From UBA11855 sp964591705 (GTDB taxonomy: Archaea; Thermoproteota; Bathyarchaeia; Bathyarchaeales; Bathycorpusculaceae): DNA of 64,000 nt. This document shows, one piece after another, positions 32,812 to 42,517 of this stretch. The DNA lies in assembly GCA_964591705.1 (NCBI GenBank), contig CAZQCX010000001.1:1-64000 (forward strand), given 5' to 3'. The notes under the pieces are model-generated. The model had not been told where the DNA came from, did not search any database, and saw only the letters and a list, made by a program, of their open reading frames with translations. Within the stretch, counting starts at the first letter, position 1; each line of letters opens with the position of its first letter. The translations under genes were made by a program, and so were the position numbers.

Positions 32812-35328
32812 ATGGAAAAGGAAAAAAGCTTTTGCAATTCTGTTGTGCTCACCCTGCTAATTTGTATGGCAATGTTCGCTGTGCTTTGCAACCTGCACGG
32901 AAGCAAGGCCGAAGTCGATAGAACCTCTGCAAACCAAGGTGTTCTGCTTCAGTTTGAATGGCCACAGTTCATGGGAGACTCCTCTTTTTCGCGTTTTTCA
33001 TCTGGGCCCGCACCTGATTCACCCGCTGTGCTTTGGAAAGCAAAAGTGAACGGTCTGCAAAGCTACATTTCCGCATTTGACGGGATGGTTTTTGTCACAA
33101 CCGCTAATTCGGTTGTTGCTCTCGATAGGAAAACTGGAGCTGTCTTATGGAATACGGAAGTTCCGTTGACTGCAACTTGGCCCGTGGCCTACAAGATCGA
33201 TAGCAGACACATGGTCGTTGAGGGTAGCTGTCTCGACACTCAAACAGGAAAGATATTGTGGACTAGCTCTACATTTTCCGCGGATACGGGCATCTTCAAC
33301 GCGAATGTCTACAGCCCAGAAGAGAAAATGTTCTACACAAAAGTCGATTCCTATATCAAAGCTTGGAGCTTCGCTGATCCGTCAAACCCGCCAAAATTGG
33401 CTTGGACAACCTATATTCCAGGCGGAGGCAGAACAGGCATCGGTACAACATACGGCGATGGTAAGGTTTTCGCTGGTTCTTTCAAGAATCAGCAAGTTGC
33501 ACTCAACGCAAAAACGGGCGCGGTTCTCTGGAATACTCTGACAAAAGGACCTATGATATTCAGCGGTTCTTATTATGAGGGCAGATTCCTAAGAGGCGGA
33601 ACTGATGACAATACGCTCTACTGTTTCAATGCTACTGACGGCAGAATTCTGTGGTCCTTCTCGCCTGGTACGGACGGATATTTTGCCACGACTTGCGCTG
33701 TAGCGTATGGTATGGTTTATCAACTCAACAAAGATGGCTGCCTCTACGCCATCGACATAGAAACTGGCAATCTGTCATGGAAATATCAGGGTCCAGGAAC
33801 TATGCTGTGGTCTGGAAGCCCCACAGTTGCAGATGGCAAGGTGTATGCAACTACGGGACAAGCTGCAATGTACGGGGATCAAGTTGGGATCTCCGAGTTT
33901 GCTTGTCTGGATGCATACACGGGGCGTCTAATATGGAAACTTCCAATAGAAGCACTGGCTCCGAGAGAATCTGTAGCTGTTGCTTATGGCAACCTCTATC
34001 TTATCCCGGGCAACATTACGACGGCTGTTGACGCGGTCGACGGAAGCGAGTATACTACTCTTGATGAGGTGTGGGCGATAGGCAGCGACAGGATTCCTGT
34101 TAGCTCTTGGCCTATGTGGCGGGCTGATCCGTCTCATTCCTCTATGGCTGAAGAGGGTCCATCAAGTCTCGCTTTAGCTTGGAAATTCACGACCAAAGGG
34201 GCAGTAATCTCGTCGCCGAGCGTTGTGGACGGAATAGTTTATGTTGGTTCACAGGACAGGAATATCTATGCCCTTGGAGCTTGGAGTGGGCGGCTCATCT
34301 GGAACTTCACTACGAAGAATTCCATCGAGTCCTCTCCAGCTGTGGCTAATGGGAGAGTTTACACGGGAGGCGATGATGGATACGTGTATTGTCTTGATGC
34401 CTATAAGGGAAGCCTCTTGTGGAAAACCTTTGTAAATGGCGATCTTCCTTACACCCATGGTTCAATGGTGCTCAAATCCTCACCGGCTATATATGATGGC
34501 AGAGTGTACATCGGATCTTTGGATGGCTTTCTCTACGCACTTAACGCAGATAATGGTAGCGTCGATTGGAAGTGCAAGACAGGCGGTCCGATTCTTTCGT
34601 CTCCAGCAGTGGCTAATGGCGCTGTTTATTTCTATTCAGAAGAGCCAGAGTTTGGGGCACTTTACAGGCTAGACGCTAAGACTGGAGCGATAGATTGGAA
34701 GCAGCAGTTTCCTTATGAGTACCAGTTTACAGGAGGTAACCAGATGATGGGTTCCCCTTCGGTCGCAGCTGGAATGGTTTTCGCCTCTTCTAATCTAAGG
34801 GCTTATTACGGCGTAAACGCGACAACGGGCGATATTGTTTGGGTGTTTTCAGATCCCGCAGCAGTCGAGTTCATTGTTTCGTCCCCAATCTATGTTAATG
34901 GTGAACTTTTCATAATCAACAAGTTCAGCATAACATCTCTTAACGCCACAAATGGGGACACCATCTGGAGCTCTTTCACTGGAGACGAGCTGTATGTCTC
35001 ACCCTCCTACGCGGACGGAAAAATATACATCGTGACAAGTCAACGTCACATCTACATCCTTGACGCGAAAAACAACGGTACAAAAATAGCTGGTGTGACT
35101 ACGCCTTCCAGTAGCTGGTCTTCGCCCACCCTAAGCAACGGACGCTTGTATGTGGGGAATCATGATTGGAACGTATACTGCTACACAAACTATGTCACCA
35201 GCGAAGCGTCGCTCCCACCAGTCACCCAAAACAATCAGACAATCCACGTCTATGCTGCTATTGTCATCATACTTACAGTTCTGGCCCTAGCCGTCGGGTT
35301 AGTGATAAAAAGAGGACATAGGAAATAG
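32812..35328 (+). CDS. PQQ-type beta-propeller surface protein, second
   Basis: The mature start is the ATG at 32812, which follows GGTGAGG by six bases and begins a signal peptide (about residues 5-32). The upstream open frame to 32605 is not protein-like. The 838-residue product has two propeller-like parts: about residues 40-440 with irregular blades, and about 450-790 with clear VYVGSQDRNIYALGAWSG-type blades. A C-terminal membrane segment (about 812-832) ends KRGHRK. Like the protein at 29144 it is a surface scaffold; the blade sequences differ enough that the two are not recent copies. Confidence 0.8.
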   Translation: MEKEKSFCNSVVLTLLICMAMFAVLCNLHGSKAEVDRTSANQGVLLQFEWPQFMGDSSFSRFSSGPAPDSPAVLWKAKVNGLQSYISAFDGMVFVTTANSVVALDRKTGAVLWNTEVPLTATWPVAYKIDSRHMVVEGSCLDTQTGKILWTSSTFSADTGIFNANVYSPEEKMFYTKVDSYIKAWSFADPSNPPKLAWTTYIPGGGRTGIGTTYGDGKVFAGSFKNQQVALNAKTGAVLWNTLTKGPMIFSGSYYEGRFLRGGTDDNTLYCFNATDGRILWSFSPGTDGYFATTCAVAYGMVYQLNKDGCLYAIDIETGNLSWKYQGPGTMLWSGSPTVADGKVYATTGQAAMYGDQVGISEFACLDAYTGRLIWKLPIEALAPRESVAVAYGNLYLIPGNITTAVDAVDGSEYTTLDEVWAIGSDRIPVSSWPMWRADPSHSSMAEEGPSSLALAWKFTTKGAVISSPSVVDGIVYVGSQDRNIYALGAWSGRLIWNFTTKNSIESSPAVANGRVYTGGDDGYVYCLDAYKGSLLWKTFVNGDLPYTHGSMVLKSSPAIYDGRVYIGSLDGFLYALNADNGSVDWKCKTGGPILSSPAVANGAVYFYSEEPEFGALYRLDAKTGAIDWKQQFPYEYQFTGGNQMMGSPSVAAGMVFASSNLRAYYGVNATTGDIVWVFSDPAAVEFIVSSPIYVNGELFIINKFSITSLNATNGDTIWSSFTGDELYVSPSYADGKIYIVTSQRHIYILDAKNNGTKIAGVTTPSSSWSSPTLSNGRLYVGNHDWNVYCYTNYVTSEASLPPVTQNNQTIHVYAAIVIILTVLALAVGLVIKRGHRK

Positions 35329-35341
35329 GTCAATTTCCATT

Positions 35342-36082
35342 TTAGTCTTTTTTCAGTTTTCCGTGGGGAGCCAATTTCTGTAGCATCAGAATTGTTGTGG
35401 GTGTTTGTGCTGAACCAGTGGCTCTTAGCCTTCTCAAATCGCGAAGCACAAACTTTGCGCCAAGCATTTGTTGCAAACGGTTAACTGTGAAGTAGTGCTT
35501 GTGTGAGTCATAGTTCAAGCTTTCTTCACCTTCGGGAGTCTCTACAATCAGGTGACCTTCAGGTCTCAGGACTCTGTGTGCTTCGTCGATGAAGCTTTGC
35601 GGTTTCCACATGTGCTCCATAACTTCTGATGCCAGAACCAAATCAAAACTGTGTGGAGTGAATGCCAGCTGTTCAGCATCGCCGGCTACTACTGATGAAA
35701 CCCCGCATGCCCGTGCGAGGTTTGCAACTCCAGGGAGTTCCATGCTGATCACTTCATTACCTGTCCTCGCTATTGGTCGGCTTATTGAGCCGTCTCCGCA
35801 TCCAACGTCTAGAACGCTTAGGTTGCAGCTTAATGTATTCAGAAAGTCAAAGAAAATCTTAATTCGCGCAAAATTTAGTTCGCTCGTGCTTATTTTTTCG
35901 GCGTTTTCTTGCATCATTGAAATATGAAGTTTCGCGTCGTACTTTTGCCATTCCACCCAATTGCGCTTGCTCTTTTTTCTGTTCCTGAAGCGTGATTCTC
36001 TTATGACTAGCCATTTTACCTGCAGCGGGTGGGTTAAAAGATATTTGAGTCCTTGAATTCTCTTTCTGCGCGAGTGTGGCAT
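35342..36082 (-). CDS. Class I SAM-dependent methyltransferase
   Basis: This 246-residue protein has a Rossmann methyltransferase core: motif I VLDVGCGDGSIS, the acidic motif II in VISMELPG, then SFDLVLASEVMEHM and RVLRPEGHLIVETPEG. The first 60 residues are basic and may contact a membrane or nucleic acid. The gene begins six bases after the stop of the B12 radical SAM gene, so the two form an operon and may act on the same substrate, perhaps a lipid or a glycan. The substrate itself is not evident. Confidence 0.83.
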   Translation of the reverse strand: MPHSRRKRIQGLKYLLTHPLQVKWLVIRESRFRNRKKSKRNWVEWQKYDAKLHISMMQENAEKISTSELNFARIKIFFDFLNTLSCNLSVLDVGCGDGSISRPIARTGNEVISMELPGVANLARACGVSSVVAGDAEQLAFTPHSFDLVLASEVMEHMWKPQSFIDEAHRVLRPEGHLIVETPEGEESLNYDSHKHYFTVNRLQQMLGAKFVLRDLRRLRATGSAQTPTTILMLQKLAPHGKLKKD

Positions 36083-36088
36083 GGAATA

Positions 36089-37546
36089 TCACGGGCTTTC
36101 TTGTTCGTTTGACTGGCTGTGCCCACCTTGGCTTTTCTTGAGTCTCCTGATGCTTCTTCCTACTAGTTTAGGAAGCTTGGTTCGCCACAGGAGGTGATTC
36201 AATGCCATCCGCGCCATCGTTTCGCTGTAAAAGTTATTCCGAAGCCGTTTGTGGAGGTAGTAGCTTGGCGAGAAAAACTCATCATAGAAAGCCTTCTTCT
36301 TTTGCTCTATCATCTCTAGGGGCAGCAGCGGATTTTTGAAGACTTGTGTTTGCTCATGGTATTGACTCCAGTCAAGTGACATTTCCAACCCCGACTCTTT
36401 CAATATGCTATACATTTCTGTTCCTGGATAAGGTACTGCCTCACACATGTACAAATAGTCTGGCTCAGTCCTTCGTATAAACTCCAAGGTCTTTTCCACC
36501 ATCTCAGGTGTTTCACCTGGGAAGCCAACCACGATGCTTATGGCTACTAGTATTCCAGCTTCCTTGGCCAACTTGATCGCTATGGCATTCTGTTCAACTG
36601 TTGTGCCTTTTCTCATCGCGTTTAGCGTTTCCTGGCTTCCAGATTCTACTCCGAAGTGGATCAGAAGGCAGTTCGTTTTCCGCAGCTTGTTAAGGAGGCT
36701 TCTGGACACTCTGTCAACTCTAGTCCGACAGTCCCAAGGAAGATTCAGCTTTCTTTTCTCCATTTCTTCACAGATGGCGATAGCCCTTTTCATATCGAAC
36801 GTGAACGTATCATCATAGAAAGCGAACACTTCCGCTTCATGTTTGTCTCTGAGCCATTCGAGTTCGTCAACAACTTTGGATGGGCTTCTTGCCCTGAACT
36901 TTCTTCCACACATGCTTGAAGCAAGGCAGAAAGCGCACTGATAAGGGCATCCTCGACTTGTTATAATAGGAAGATATCTTTTTCCGGATACTTTGTAGCT
37001 GTCCACTTTGAAGTGTTTATGCTCTGGATGCGGAAGTGAGTCAATGTCTTCGATGAACGGTCTGTTAGAGGTGCGATGGATCTTGCCATTTTCCCTGAAA
37101 GTTATTCCAGCTATATCACCGAATTTTCTCAGCGTGGATCGAGAAACAAGATCAGCGAGTTCGAGGATCGTGTGCTCGCCTTCGCTCCTTACAACAATAT
37201 CTACTTCAGGATTAACCCTGAGGGTTTCCTGATCCATTATTGTGACGTGGGGTCCCCCCATGACGGTCAAACAGTTGGGAAGCGCCCGTTTTGCTGCTTT
37301 CACAACATTAAGAGCTGGCAAGTAGGTGAGTGTGGCACTTGTGACTCCAACGATATCTGGCTTAGTCGCCGTGAATTCTTGTTCCAACTCTTTTTGAGTT
37401 TTGCCCAATTGGCAATCAATAACTTCTACATCGTAATCATTCTTCTCTAGCACAGCCGCTAGATAGCCGATGCCCAGAGGGATGAATACAGCTCGCGGAG
37501 CTCCAACGGGATATGAGGGATTAACAAGAGCAACGCGAGTCTTCAT
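36089..37546 (-). CDS. B12-binding-domain radical SAM protein (3 of 4)
   Basis: This 485-residue protein starts MKTRVALVNPSYPVGAP, with FIPLGIGYLAAVLEK typical of the B12-like domain. The radical SAM site is TSRGCPYQCAFC, followed by GVESGSQETL and VVGFPGETPEM. Its C-terminal YSETMARMALNHLLWR closely matches the paralogue at 26510 (YSKIMARTALNYILWR), so these two are the closest pair. Co-transcription with the adjacent methyltransferase suggests a shared pathway. Unactivated-carbon methylation or C-C bond formation on a lipid or cofactor is the likely type of reaction (inference). Confidence 0.85.
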   Translation of the reverse strand: MKTRVALVNPSYPVGAPRAVFIPLGIGYLAAVLEKNDYDVEVIDCQLGKTQKELEQEFTATKPDIVGVTSATLTYLPALNVVKAAKRALPNCLTVMGGPHVTIMDQETLRVNPEVDIVVRSEGEHTILELADLVSRSTLRKFGDIAGITFRENGKIHRTSNRPFIEDIDSLPHPEHKHFKVDSYKVSGKRYLPIITSRGCPYQCAFCLASSMCGRKFRARSPSKVVDELEWLRDKHEAEVFAFYDDTFTFDMKRAIAICEEMEKRKLNLPWDCRTRVDRVSRSLLNKLRKTNCLLIHFGVESGSQETLNAMRKGTTVEQNAIAIKLAKEAGILVAISIVVGFPGETPEMVEKTLEFIRRTEPDYLYMCEAVPYPGTEMYSILKESGLEMSLDWSQYHEQTQVFKNPLLPLEMIEQKKKAFYDEFFSPSYYLHKRLRNNFYSETMARMALNHLLWRTKLPKLVGRSIRRLKKSQGGHSQSNEQESP

Positions 37547-37709
37547 GCTTTTCCCCAGTCTTGACGATGAAACACGGTTCAGCGAGCTATTATGTGTTTT
37601 GCAGATCGGACAGACAAATCAAGATTAAAACAATTTGCACTCTCCAGCTCGGAACGCAAGGTTTTTTTGTTGATTTACTCTCAATACCGAATCACCACTA
37701 GGGGCTACC

Positions 37710-39344
37710 ATGGGAAAGGCAACATTGAGAGCCGAAAAAGCCTTCGTGTCCGGCAGAATAGTAACAATGAACAGTGCTCAACCTTTTGCTGAGGCTATTG
37801 CTACAAGAAAAGATAGAGTATTCAGAGTGGGGGCCAACAAGGAAATAGCTCAATTCATCGATGAGAAAACTGAAGTTGTTAATCTTGCTGGAAAAACAGT
37901 GATTCCAGGCTTTGTGGATGCCCATGTTCATGTTTTGGATTTTGGCAAATCCCTGAAGTGGCTGGAATTGACGGGAATTAGTTCTGTTCGTGAGCTGGCG
38001 AGTTACCTAAAAGAGCATTTGAAAAGATTGCCCAAAGGCCGATGGATTGTCGGTCGAGGTTGGGATGAAACTCGCTTCGAGGATAAGCGATTACCTACCA
38101 TTTCAGATCTGGACCCCGTCTCACCTAATAACCCTGTGATTCTCTACCGTGCTAACTCCTTAGTGTGTGTGGTAAACAGTCGAGCTTTGAGAATTGCTGG
38201 CATAACAAAATCTACCGTTTCCCCTCAGGACGGAGTAGTAGATAAAGACGCAGCAGGAGAGCTTACGGGCATATTGCGAGATGCAGCAACGGATCTGGTT
38301 TGGAGGAGAATCCCAGAACCAAATGAGGCCGAACTTGCGGAGATGGCTTCTGCGGCTCTAACTCGGGTGGCGGAAGCCGGAATAACTAGCGTGCATTGGA
38401 TAGTTCTCTCTTCAAAAGAGCTTTCTATCGCTAGGAAGCTGCAAGCGCAACGAAAGCTGAAAATTCGGGTTTACTTGGTAATTCCTTCAGAAGTGATCAA
38501 TGAGGCTGTTGCTTCAAAGTTTGAACGTAACTCAATGTTGCGCTTGGCTGGCGGGATGATAATTGCTGACGGTTACCTATCAGCTAAGACGGCTGCCCTT
38601 TCTCGTCCCTATGCTGATGGGTCGTCGAGAAGTGGCATGCTGTTCTGTTCGCAGAGGAAATTGATTTCTGAGTCTAGGAAAGTGCTTGCGTCCGGTTTTC
38701 AGCTTGTGGTTCACGCAACGGGTGATAAGGCGATTAAGTATTCTTTGGATGCTATTGAAGATGCCTCAAAAGACTTGCCGTCGAAGAATCTTCGGCACAG
38801 AATAGAGCAACCAGCAGTTCTGAATCCCGCAATAGTCGAAAGATTGAAAAGACAAAACATCACATTGTCTGTTCAGCCTTGCGTTATTGCATCTGAGTTT
38901 GTCGTGTGGAAGGCTAAAGAAAACCTTGGCGCTGACAGGGCTAGATGGCTCTATCCTTTGAGGTCTCTATCGAATGCTGGCGTGAACGTTGCTGCAGGTT
39001 CGGACTGTCCGATGGAACCTCTGAATCCTCTTCTGGGCATTCAAACAGCCGTGATGAGCGATTTTCATCCTGAAGAGCGCATAAATGTGGATGAAGCTTT
39101 GCGGATGTATACAGTTGGCGGCGCATATGCTTCCAAAGAAGAGAAATTGAAGGGGTCGATTGAGGAGGGTAAGTATGCTGATCTGACTGTTCTATCTAGC
39201 GATCCCTTCTCTGTTCCTCCAATGAACATTGCAAATATAGCCGTAGAGATGACTGTGGTTGGCGGAAAAATCGTTTTCAGCAAGAACAGAGCAACGTCAC
39301 TAATTAAAGGTCGGAAACCCAGTGAGATCTCTACCAAATACTAA
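37710..39344 (+). CDS. YtcJ-like amidohydrolase family protein
   Basis: This 544-residue metal-dependent hydrolase belongs to the amidohydrolase 3 (YtcJ-like) group. It shows the metal-binding PGFVDAHVHVLDFG at the start of the barrel, the later HATGDKAI and HRIEQPAVL (metal/catalytic His), and NVAAGSDCPMEPLNP with the last metal-binding Asp. The C-terminal GKYADLTVLSSDPF is typical. Members hydrolyse varied amides or imides, so the substrate cannot be assigned. The ATG start is clear, and the gene is divergent from the B12 radical SAM gene. Confidence 0.88.
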   Translation: MGKATLRAEKAFVSGRIVTMNSAQPFAEAIATRKDRVFRVGANKEIAQFIDEKTEVVNLAGKTVIPGFVDAHVHVLDFGKSLKWLELTGISSVRELASYLKEHLKRLPKGRWIVGRGWDETRFEDKRLPTISDLDPVSPNNPVILYRANSLVCVVNSRALRIAGITKSTVSPQDGVVDKDAAGELTGILRDAATDLVWRRIPEPNEAELAEMASAALTRVAEAGITSVHWIVLSSKELSIARKLQAQRKLKIRVYLVIPSEVINEAVASKFERNSMLRLAGGMIIADGYLSAKTAALSRPYADGSSRSGMLFCSQRKLISESRKVLASGFQLVVHATGDKAIKYSLDAIEDASKDLPSKNLRHRIEQPAVLNPAIVERLKRQNITLSVQPCVIASEFVVWKAKENLGADRARWLYPLRSLSNAGVNVAAGSDCPMEPLNPLLGIQTAVMSDFHPEERINVDEALRMYTVGGAYASKEEKLKGSIEEGKYADLTVLSSDPFSVPPMNIANIAVEMTVVGGKIVFSKNRATSLIKGRKPSEISTKY

Positions 39345-39399
39345 ACCACAATCAATATAAACCAACTATCTAAAGTAGAAAAGACGCGAGCCTTAGCTG

Positions 39400-40389
39400 G
39401 TGACAATCGTCTCAACAATTCTTGTCATCACAATCGTAATTCTCATAATAGCCATACTGTTAGACCTTGCCCTTGGTGATCCCTCGCCAAACAATCCGAG
39501 CAGGCTGGTATTCAGACTGCATCCCACGGTGCTGATGGGTAGGCTCGTTGGGCTTTTGGAGCCACGCTTGAAATCCGATAGCTCTATGACTGCAAAACTG
39601 AACGGAGTACTATTGGCGCTAGTCGTCATCATGGCTTTTGCCGTTCCTACCTACTTGGGATTGTGGAGGATCTATACGTCCCTCGGGATTGCGGTCTATG
39701 CGCTCTTCGCTGTTGTCTTGTTGAAGATGACCCTCTGTATAAGACTCGAAACTGATTGGGCTAAAGCTGCATCTAGAGCGATAGCCGCAAATGATCTTTC
39801 GGAGGCAAGAAAATACAGTCACTTCTCTCGAAGGGACTCAAGAGAGTTAACAGGTGCGCAGATCGGTTCAGCCGTAATCGAATCTATGGCGGAAAACCTG
39901 ATAGACTTCAAGCTTAGTCCAATCATGGCGTATTCCTGTCTCGGTGTTTCAGGCGCGATTGCTTTTCGCGCAATAAACACTTTGGATGGGATGGTTGGGT
40001 TCAAGGATGCTGACCATATTCACATAGGATGGTTCAGCGCCAACTTGGACACTGTGATCAATTATGTTCCGGCACGGCTGACTGGCGTTCTTATCGTAGT
40101 AGCTGCAGCTCTGGTGGGAGGAGACGCAAGAACAGCTTGGTCAATCGCCAAGCGAGATCATGCAAGAACCCCGAGCAGAAACCACGGCTGGCCAATGGCT
40201 GCGATGGCTGGCGCTCTTCGTGTCCAACTTGAAAAGCCTGGGCAATACACCCTTGGCGAACCAACTGAATCGATGACTCCGGAGAAAATTCTCCATGCGT
40301 TGCGAATCCGCAACGTCTGCATAGTTCTTTGCATATTGCTCTGCCTGCCAATAATGCTGTTGACTCGTTTCGTTTTCTTCGCCTTCTGA
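39400..40389 (+). CDS. cbiB: Adenosylcobinamide-phosphate synthase CbiB
   Basis: CbiB joins aminopropanol (or its phosphate) to adenosylcobyric acid, the step after CbiZ in cobamide salvage. The 329-residue membrane protein has LLDLALGDPSPNNPSRL near the N-terminus, HPTVLMGRLVGLLEP, RDSRELTGAQIGSAVIES and NTLDGMVGF, all CbiB hallmarks, plus four to five membrane segments. It starts with GTG at 39400, 55 bases after the amidohydrolase. Together with cbiZ at 10267 it shows that the cell can remodel imported cobamides, in keeping with its many corrinoid enzymes. Confidence 0.9.
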   Translation: MTIVSTILVITIVILIIAILLDLALGDPSPNNPSRLVFRLHPTVLMGRLVGLLEPRLKSDSSMTAKLNGVLLALVVIMAFAVPTYLGLWRIYTSLGIAVYALFAVVLLKMTLCIRLETDWAKAASRAIAANDLSEARKYSHFSRRDSRELTGAQIGSAVIESMAENLIDFKLSPIMAYSCLGVSGAIAFRAINTLDGMVGFKDADHIHIGWFSANLDTVINYVPARLTGVLIVVAAALVGGDARTAWSIAKRDHARTPSRNHGWPMAAMAGALRVQLEKPGQYTLGEPTESMTPEKILHALRIRNVCIVLCILLCLPIMLLTRFVFFAF

Positions 40390-40478
40390 GCCTTCTTCAG
40401 ACGGTTTGCAAAATGTATTAATCAACCATTCCCACTTATCCGTTCTCAGAGACTCCACTAAACCAGCAGGACAACTGA

Positions 40479-41927
40479 ATGCGCGTTTGTCTGATCAACC
40501 CACCACGAATTCAGCCCAAAGCGTGGGGTAAACCCAATGTCTTCCCGCCTATCGGCTTAGCGTATGTTGCAGCGGTTCTTGAAGCAAACCATCAGGTCAA
40601 AATTATTGATGCTCCAACAGAAGGCTGGCAGAATCTCGAGGAAGCTTATGGGAATACCTATCGCGTTGGTCTGAGCAACCAACAGATCGCTGAAAGGTTG
40701 AAATCTTTTTCTCCCCACGTCGTTGGAATTGAAGTTCCATTTTCAGGATGGGGCAGGACAGCTTTTTCGGTTGCTTCTACAGCTAAGGCTGTTGACAAAG
40801 ATGTTGTGGTTTATATGGATGGGCAGCATCCCTCTGCGATGCCCCACGAGTGCCTATCTAAGCAAGATGTTGATTTTGTCGTAATTGGCGAAAGAGAAAA
40901 CACTGTGTCTGAACTCGTCAACTATCTCGAAAGTGGAACTCGAGACTTCGATAAGGTGAAGGGCATAGGCTTTGTCAAGAACGGAAAAATTGTGACTACC
41001 GAAACGCGGCCGCCAATTGTGGATCTGGACTCGCTTCCATTTCCTGCAAGGCATCTGCTACCAAATGACTTGTACAATTCAATCGTGAAGGAATATCCAT
41101 TGAGAGGGGAAATCCGAAAGCCGTGGACAATCATGATTACAAGCAGAGGCTGCCCCTACAACTGTGTGTTTTGCAGTAATTACACAGTCTGGGGAAAGAA
41201 GTGGCGAGGCAGATGTCCAGTCAATGTTGTAGACGAACTTGAGAGTGTTCTGAAGAGGTTTCAGGTTGAACAGATTGATTTCTACGATGACAACATGACG
41301 TTCGACAGAAGACGAATGATGCAAATCTGCGATCTTGTTGTTGAAAGAGGATTACGGGTGGAATGGTTTACTCCAAACGGGATCAGGGCCGACACACTTG
41401 ATGAAGTCCTGTTGCGGAAGATGAAACGTTCGGGCTGCAAGAAAATTCGTTTAGCTCCAGAGTCAGGTGTCCAGCGTGTTGTTGATGAGGTAATTAAGAA
41501 GAATTTGGACTTGAAGACTGTTGAACAGGCTGTTGTTTCAAGCAAGAAAGTGGGTATCGGCGTGGGCTGTTTTTTCGTTATCGGTTTGATTGGCGAGACA
41601 AAACGAGACATCGAGGAAACAATACGTTTTGCGTACAAACTCAGAAAGCTTGGGGCAGACAGTTTTATTTTCAGCATAGCTTCTCCAATTCATGGGACTG
41701 AGCTTTATGATCAAGCAAGGAAGCTTGGTTTTCTTAAGGAAGGATTCTGCGAGGACTCATTGGCCGCGGCTGAGCCTTCAATCGCCACTCCTGAGTTTTC
41801 GATTGAAGAATTGCAGGAACTGTGCTTGCGGGCCAACCTTGTCAATCCGACTTTCACTCGGGAAAAAGTCCTAAGAGCCCTGAGAAACCCGAAGAAAACA
41901 GTAATGAGGCTTCTGAGAAGACGGTAA
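40479..41927 (+). CDS. B12-binding-domain radical SAM protein (4 of 4)
   Basis: This 482-residue protein starts MRVCLINPPRIQPKAWG, with a B12-like domain that is longer and more divergent than in the other three. The radical SAM site is TSRGCPYNCVFC, then APESGVQ and VIGLIGETKRD. The sequence differs most from the set in the segment after residue 50, so it probably has its own substrate. It lies 89 bases after cbiB in the same direction, and co-transcription would tie cobamide supply to a B12 enzyme. Confidence 0.84.
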   Translation: MRVCLINPPRIQPKAWGKPNVFPPIGLAYVAAVLEANHQVKIIDAPTEGWQNLEEAYGNTYRVGLSNQQIAERLKSFSPHVVGIEVPFSGWGRTAFSVASTAKAVDKDVVVYMDGQHPSAMPHECLSKQDVDFVVIGERENTVSELVNYLESGTRDFDKVKGIGFVKNGKIVTTETRPPIVDLDSLPFPARHLLPNDLYNSIVKEYPLRGEIRKPWTIMITSRGCPYNCVFCSNYTVWGKKWRGRCPVNVVDELESVLKRFQVEQIDFYDDNMTFDRRRMMQICDLVVERGLRVEWFTPNGIRADTLDEVLLRKMKRSGCKKIRLAPESGVQRVVDEVIKKNLDLKTVEQAVVSSKKVGIGVGCFFVIGLIGETKRDIEETIRFAYKLRKLGADSFIFSIASPIHGTELYDQARKLGFLKEGFCEDSLAAAEPSIATPEFSIEELQELCLRANLVNPTFTREKVLRALRNPKKTVMRLLRRR

Positions 41928-41943
41928 CTAGTGCTTGCTCAGT

Positions 41944-42504
41944 CTATGGAGATCTGTACCACTCTGCAAATTTGCGGACGCTTTTTGAACGATGCGACAA
42001 TTGGTTTTTTTCATCGATTTCCATTTCCGCGAATGTCTTGCTGCTTTCTCTTGGAGCAAAGATGGGGTCAAACCCAAAGCCAGTTTTGTCGCTTCCACAT
42101 CTCTCTTCGTAGGTTATGCTCCCCTCAGCTTCACCCTCAAAGCAGACTGGTTTCCCTATTCCATCGTAGAATACGATTACTGATCGGAAAGTTGCGTTTC
42201 TGTTTCCCACTTTTTCCATAAGCTTAAGCAAGCCTGGGTTGCTTATCGTTTTGTAGACGTACGCCGCATAGGGTCCTGGGAACCCTCTGAGTGCTTGCAC
42301 GAAAAGCCCTGCATCCTCCACTATTACAGGCAGATGACACAATCTGAATGCTTCGACCGCACTTGTTTTGGCTATCTTCCTGAGGCTATCACTTTGTATT
42401 TCAAGAGTTTTCACGTTCAACATTGAAGATGAAAGGTCATGTTTCTTCAGGATCATTCTTGCTTCGTTAAACTTGTTGAAATTACTAGTGGCGAAAAAAA
42501 CCAT
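41944..42504 (-). CDS. rdgB: XTP/dITP diphosphatase (RdgB/HAM1)
   Basis: This house-cleaning enzyme hydrolyses non-canonical purine triphosphates (XTP, dITP) to monophosphates. It shows the family start VFFATSNFNKFNEA (the usual T/SxNxxK), VIVEDAGLFVQALRGFPGPY, and GFGFDPIF near the end. The frame is open further upstream, but the ATG at 42504 follows GAGG and lies just after the bud32 stop. An ATG at 42555 with GAGAGGA upstream is an alternative that overlaps bud32. The order kae1-bud32-rdgB is common in archaea. Confidence 0.9.
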   Translation of the reverse strand: MVFFATSNFNKFNEARMILKKHDLSSSMLNVKTLEIQSDSLRKIAKTSAVEAFRLCHLPVIVEDAGLFVQALRGFPGPYAAYVYKTISNPGLLKLMEKVGNRNATFRSVIVFYDGIGKPVCFEGEAEGSITYEERCGSDKTGFGFDPIFAPRESSKTFAEMEIDEKNQLSHRSKSVRKFAEWYRSP

Positions 42505-42517
42505 CTTTCCTCTTTGC

